DNA of 6,440 bases from positions 505,227 through 511,666 of the forward strand of contig CP070810.1 of assembly GCA_020343755.1 (NCBI GenBank), given 5' to 3'. The notes under the pieces were generated by a model. The model worked only from the letters and a program-made list of their open reading frames with translations. It was not told the DNA's origin and made no database searches. Each line of letters begins with the position of its first letter. Positions within the stretch are counted from its first letter, which is position 1. Of this stretch, positions 5,866-6,440 are shown in pieces. A program made the position numbers and the translations under genes. The stretch comes from Dehalococcoidia bacterium (GTDB lineage Bacteria > Chloroflexota > Dehalococcoidia > Dehalococcoidales > E44-bin46).

Positions 5866-5882
5866 TGGTGGAGACGGGGGAG
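5866..5882 (-). repeat. Right att-like direct repeat inside the ssrA 3' end
   Basis: This is the second exact copy of TGGTGGAGACGGGGGAG (+ strand), here part of intact ssrA: the acceptor 3' strand, CCA end and 3' strand of the T stem. Crossing over between this copy and 3003-3019 would delete the hydrolase genes and leave ssrA complete. Confidence 0.8.
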
Positions 5883-6099
5883 AGTTGAACTCCCCGTCCA
5901 AGAGGAGCTACTCAGAATATCCTACAAGCTTAGTCAGCTCTTTTTCTTACCTAGCTAGCCTCTGCTGACCGAGTTTAGCTAAGCCAGTCGATAACTCTTT
6001 CACCACCCTTATCGACATCGGGGTAGTGGCACCTCAACTTTTCGGCACCCAATCCCAACCCATTGAGGCGAGGTCAGGTTGAGCGTACTGCCTTTCTAA

Positions 6100-6129
6100 T
6101 TAGGCAGCAAGAGCGAATTCAGATTCGCC
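6100..6129 (-). other. tmRNA proteolysis-tag reading frame (GESEFALAA)
   Basis: The frame is GGC GAA TCT GAA TTC GCT CTT GCT GCC TAA. The resume codon is placed at GGC because it lies ten bases after pseudoknot 1 (eleven in E. coli) and has an A four bases upstream, like A86 of E. coli. An earlier in-frame GCA at 6141-6139 also has A at -4, but it overlaps the pseudoknot strand, so it is less likely. Confidence 0.75.
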
Positions 6130-6237
6130 AGTTATTTTTGCCACTTGTTTTACGAGGGTAGCGGCACCTCAGCTTGCAATCCTGTAGCATACTCCCCCTG
6201 TCGAACCCGCGCGTCCCCACTTACTACGGATAGATTA

Positions 6238-6243
6238 AATATA
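6238..6243 (-). promoter_or_regulatory. Possible -10 box of an ssrA promoter
   Basis: TATATT on the - strand lies 20 bases before the mature tmRNA 5' end, in the short gap after smpB. No convincing -35 box is found at the right distance, so ssrA may instead be processed from an smpB-ssrA transcript. Confidence 0.3.
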
Positions 6244-6245
6244 AA

Positions 6246-6440
6246 CTACCTCCTTTGAGATTTTTGCTTCCTTTTTAGGGCTCGTCCGACTTCTCTTTCT
6301 ATTTCACGGCGAATTATAGACTCTCGCTTGTCATACAGCTTTTTACCTTTGGCTAATGCTACTTCAACCTTGACGATACTACCTTTAATATATAATTTTA
6401 AAGGAACCAGTGTAAAGCCCTTTTCCAGCACTTTGCTGGA
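6246..6440 (-). CDS. smpB: SsrA-binding protein, C-terminal part (cut by window end)
   Basis: The visible 64 residues are the C-terminal part of SmpB, the protein that binds the tRNA-like domain of tmRNA and places it in the ribosomal A site. Diagnostic segments are [32 protein letters not shown] and a basic tail ending [12 protein letters not shown]. This tail corresponds to the part of SmpB that enters the empty mRNA channel. The frame runs open to the window edge; SmpB is normally about 150-160 residues, so roughly 90 are missing. The GTG at 6431 is internal, not a start. The gene ends 27 bases before ssrA on the same strand, the common smpB-ssrA arrangement. Confidence 0.95.
   Translation of the reverse strand, partial: SSKVLEKGFTLVPLKLYIKGSIVKVEVALAKGKKLYDKRESIIRREIEREVGRALKRKQKSQRR

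Larger units (their letters stand above)
3003..5882. mobile_element. Putative ssrA-integrated genomic islet (no recombinase retained)
   Basis: A 17-bp exact direct repeat made of the ssrA 3' end bounds 2.86 kb of unrelated sequence. The complete ssrA gene lies at the right boundary and an orphan copy of its 3' end with a terminator at the left. This is the footprint left when an element carrying the gene's 3' end in its attP inserts into ssrA. The cargo is two lipoprotein hydrolases on the - strand with sharply different base composition. No intact integrase or resolvase is present; only a 25-codon orphan tail sits beside the left repeat. The islet is therefore either decayed or moved by an enzyme encoded elsewhere. 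Integration of islands at ssrA is documented in Dehalococcoides. Confidence 0.65.
5866..6218 (-). ncRNA. ssrA: tmRNA (transfer-messenger RNA)
   Basis: tmRNA rescues stalled ribosomes together with SmpB and tags the unfinished protein for degradation. The gene is 353 bases and one-piece. The 5' end GGGGACG (6218-6212) pairs with CGTCTCC (5876-5870) as a 7-bp acceptor stem followed by ACCA, so CCA is encoded. The conserved GGGTTCGAC lies just inside the 5' end, and the T loop is TTCAACT. Pseudoknot 1 is visible as GAGG/CCTC (6170-6167 with 6157-6154) plus GCCGCT/AGTGGC (6165-6160 with 6145-6140). The tag frame starts ten bases after it, at GGC (6129-6127), and ends with TAA at 6102-6100. The encoded tag is GESEFALAA, with the normal hydrophobic ALAA end. 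The T stem is 6 bp rather than 5. smpB lies directly upstream on the same strand. Confidence 0.95.

Noticed and set aside
1..6440. CRISPR array, tRNA or rRNA genes
   Set aside because: No regularly spaced repeats and no tRNA or rRNA signatures other than the tRNA-like part of tmRNA were seen.

Overview
The window reads as chromosome from a Chloroflexota bacterium, most likely Dehalococcoidia. This placement is inferred from gene content and from the tmRNA tag. The tag begins with glycine (GESEFALAA) and resembles the Dehalococcoides tag that I recall from memory (GERELVLAG). No marker in the window fixes the genus.

Left part (1-2941, + strand): the end of an NfeD-type membrane-protease partner overlaps, by ATGA, an RNA 3'-phosphate cyclase gene (rtcA). 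A second transcription unit starts with a good sigma-70-type promoter overlapped by a perfect CIRCE operator (TTAGCACTC-N9-GAGTGCTAA), the binding site of the heat-shock repressor HrcA. It carries an FmdB-type zinc-ribbon protein, a short DnaJ-like co-chaperone without a zinc finger, and a 207-residue protein of unknown function. The unit looks like a small proteostasis operon.

Right end (5866-6440, - strand): the 3' part of smpB is followed by a complete ssrA (tmRNA) gene. Both belong to trans-translation ribosome rescue.

Middle (3003-5865): this stretch looks like an insertion at the 3' end of ssrA. The last 17 bases of the tmRNA gene (TGGTGGAGACGGGGGAG on the + strand) recur exactly at 3003-3019, and each copy is followed, in the ssrA direction, by a CTAGCG-containing hairpin. 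The 2.86 kb between the copies carries two tandem lipoprotein serine hydrolases of the class C beta-lactamase/esterase family (PF00144). These differ strongly in base composition. In front of them lies a promoter overlapped by a 12-7-12 perfect palindrome. No recombinase gene is present, only a 25-codon orphan reading-frame tail next to the left repeat. The simplest reading is a small or decayed genomic islet that used the ssrA attachment site, as reported for Dehalococcoides mobile islands. A 14-bp inverted copy of the tmRNA T-arm strand beside the right repeat is a further sign of recombination at this locus.
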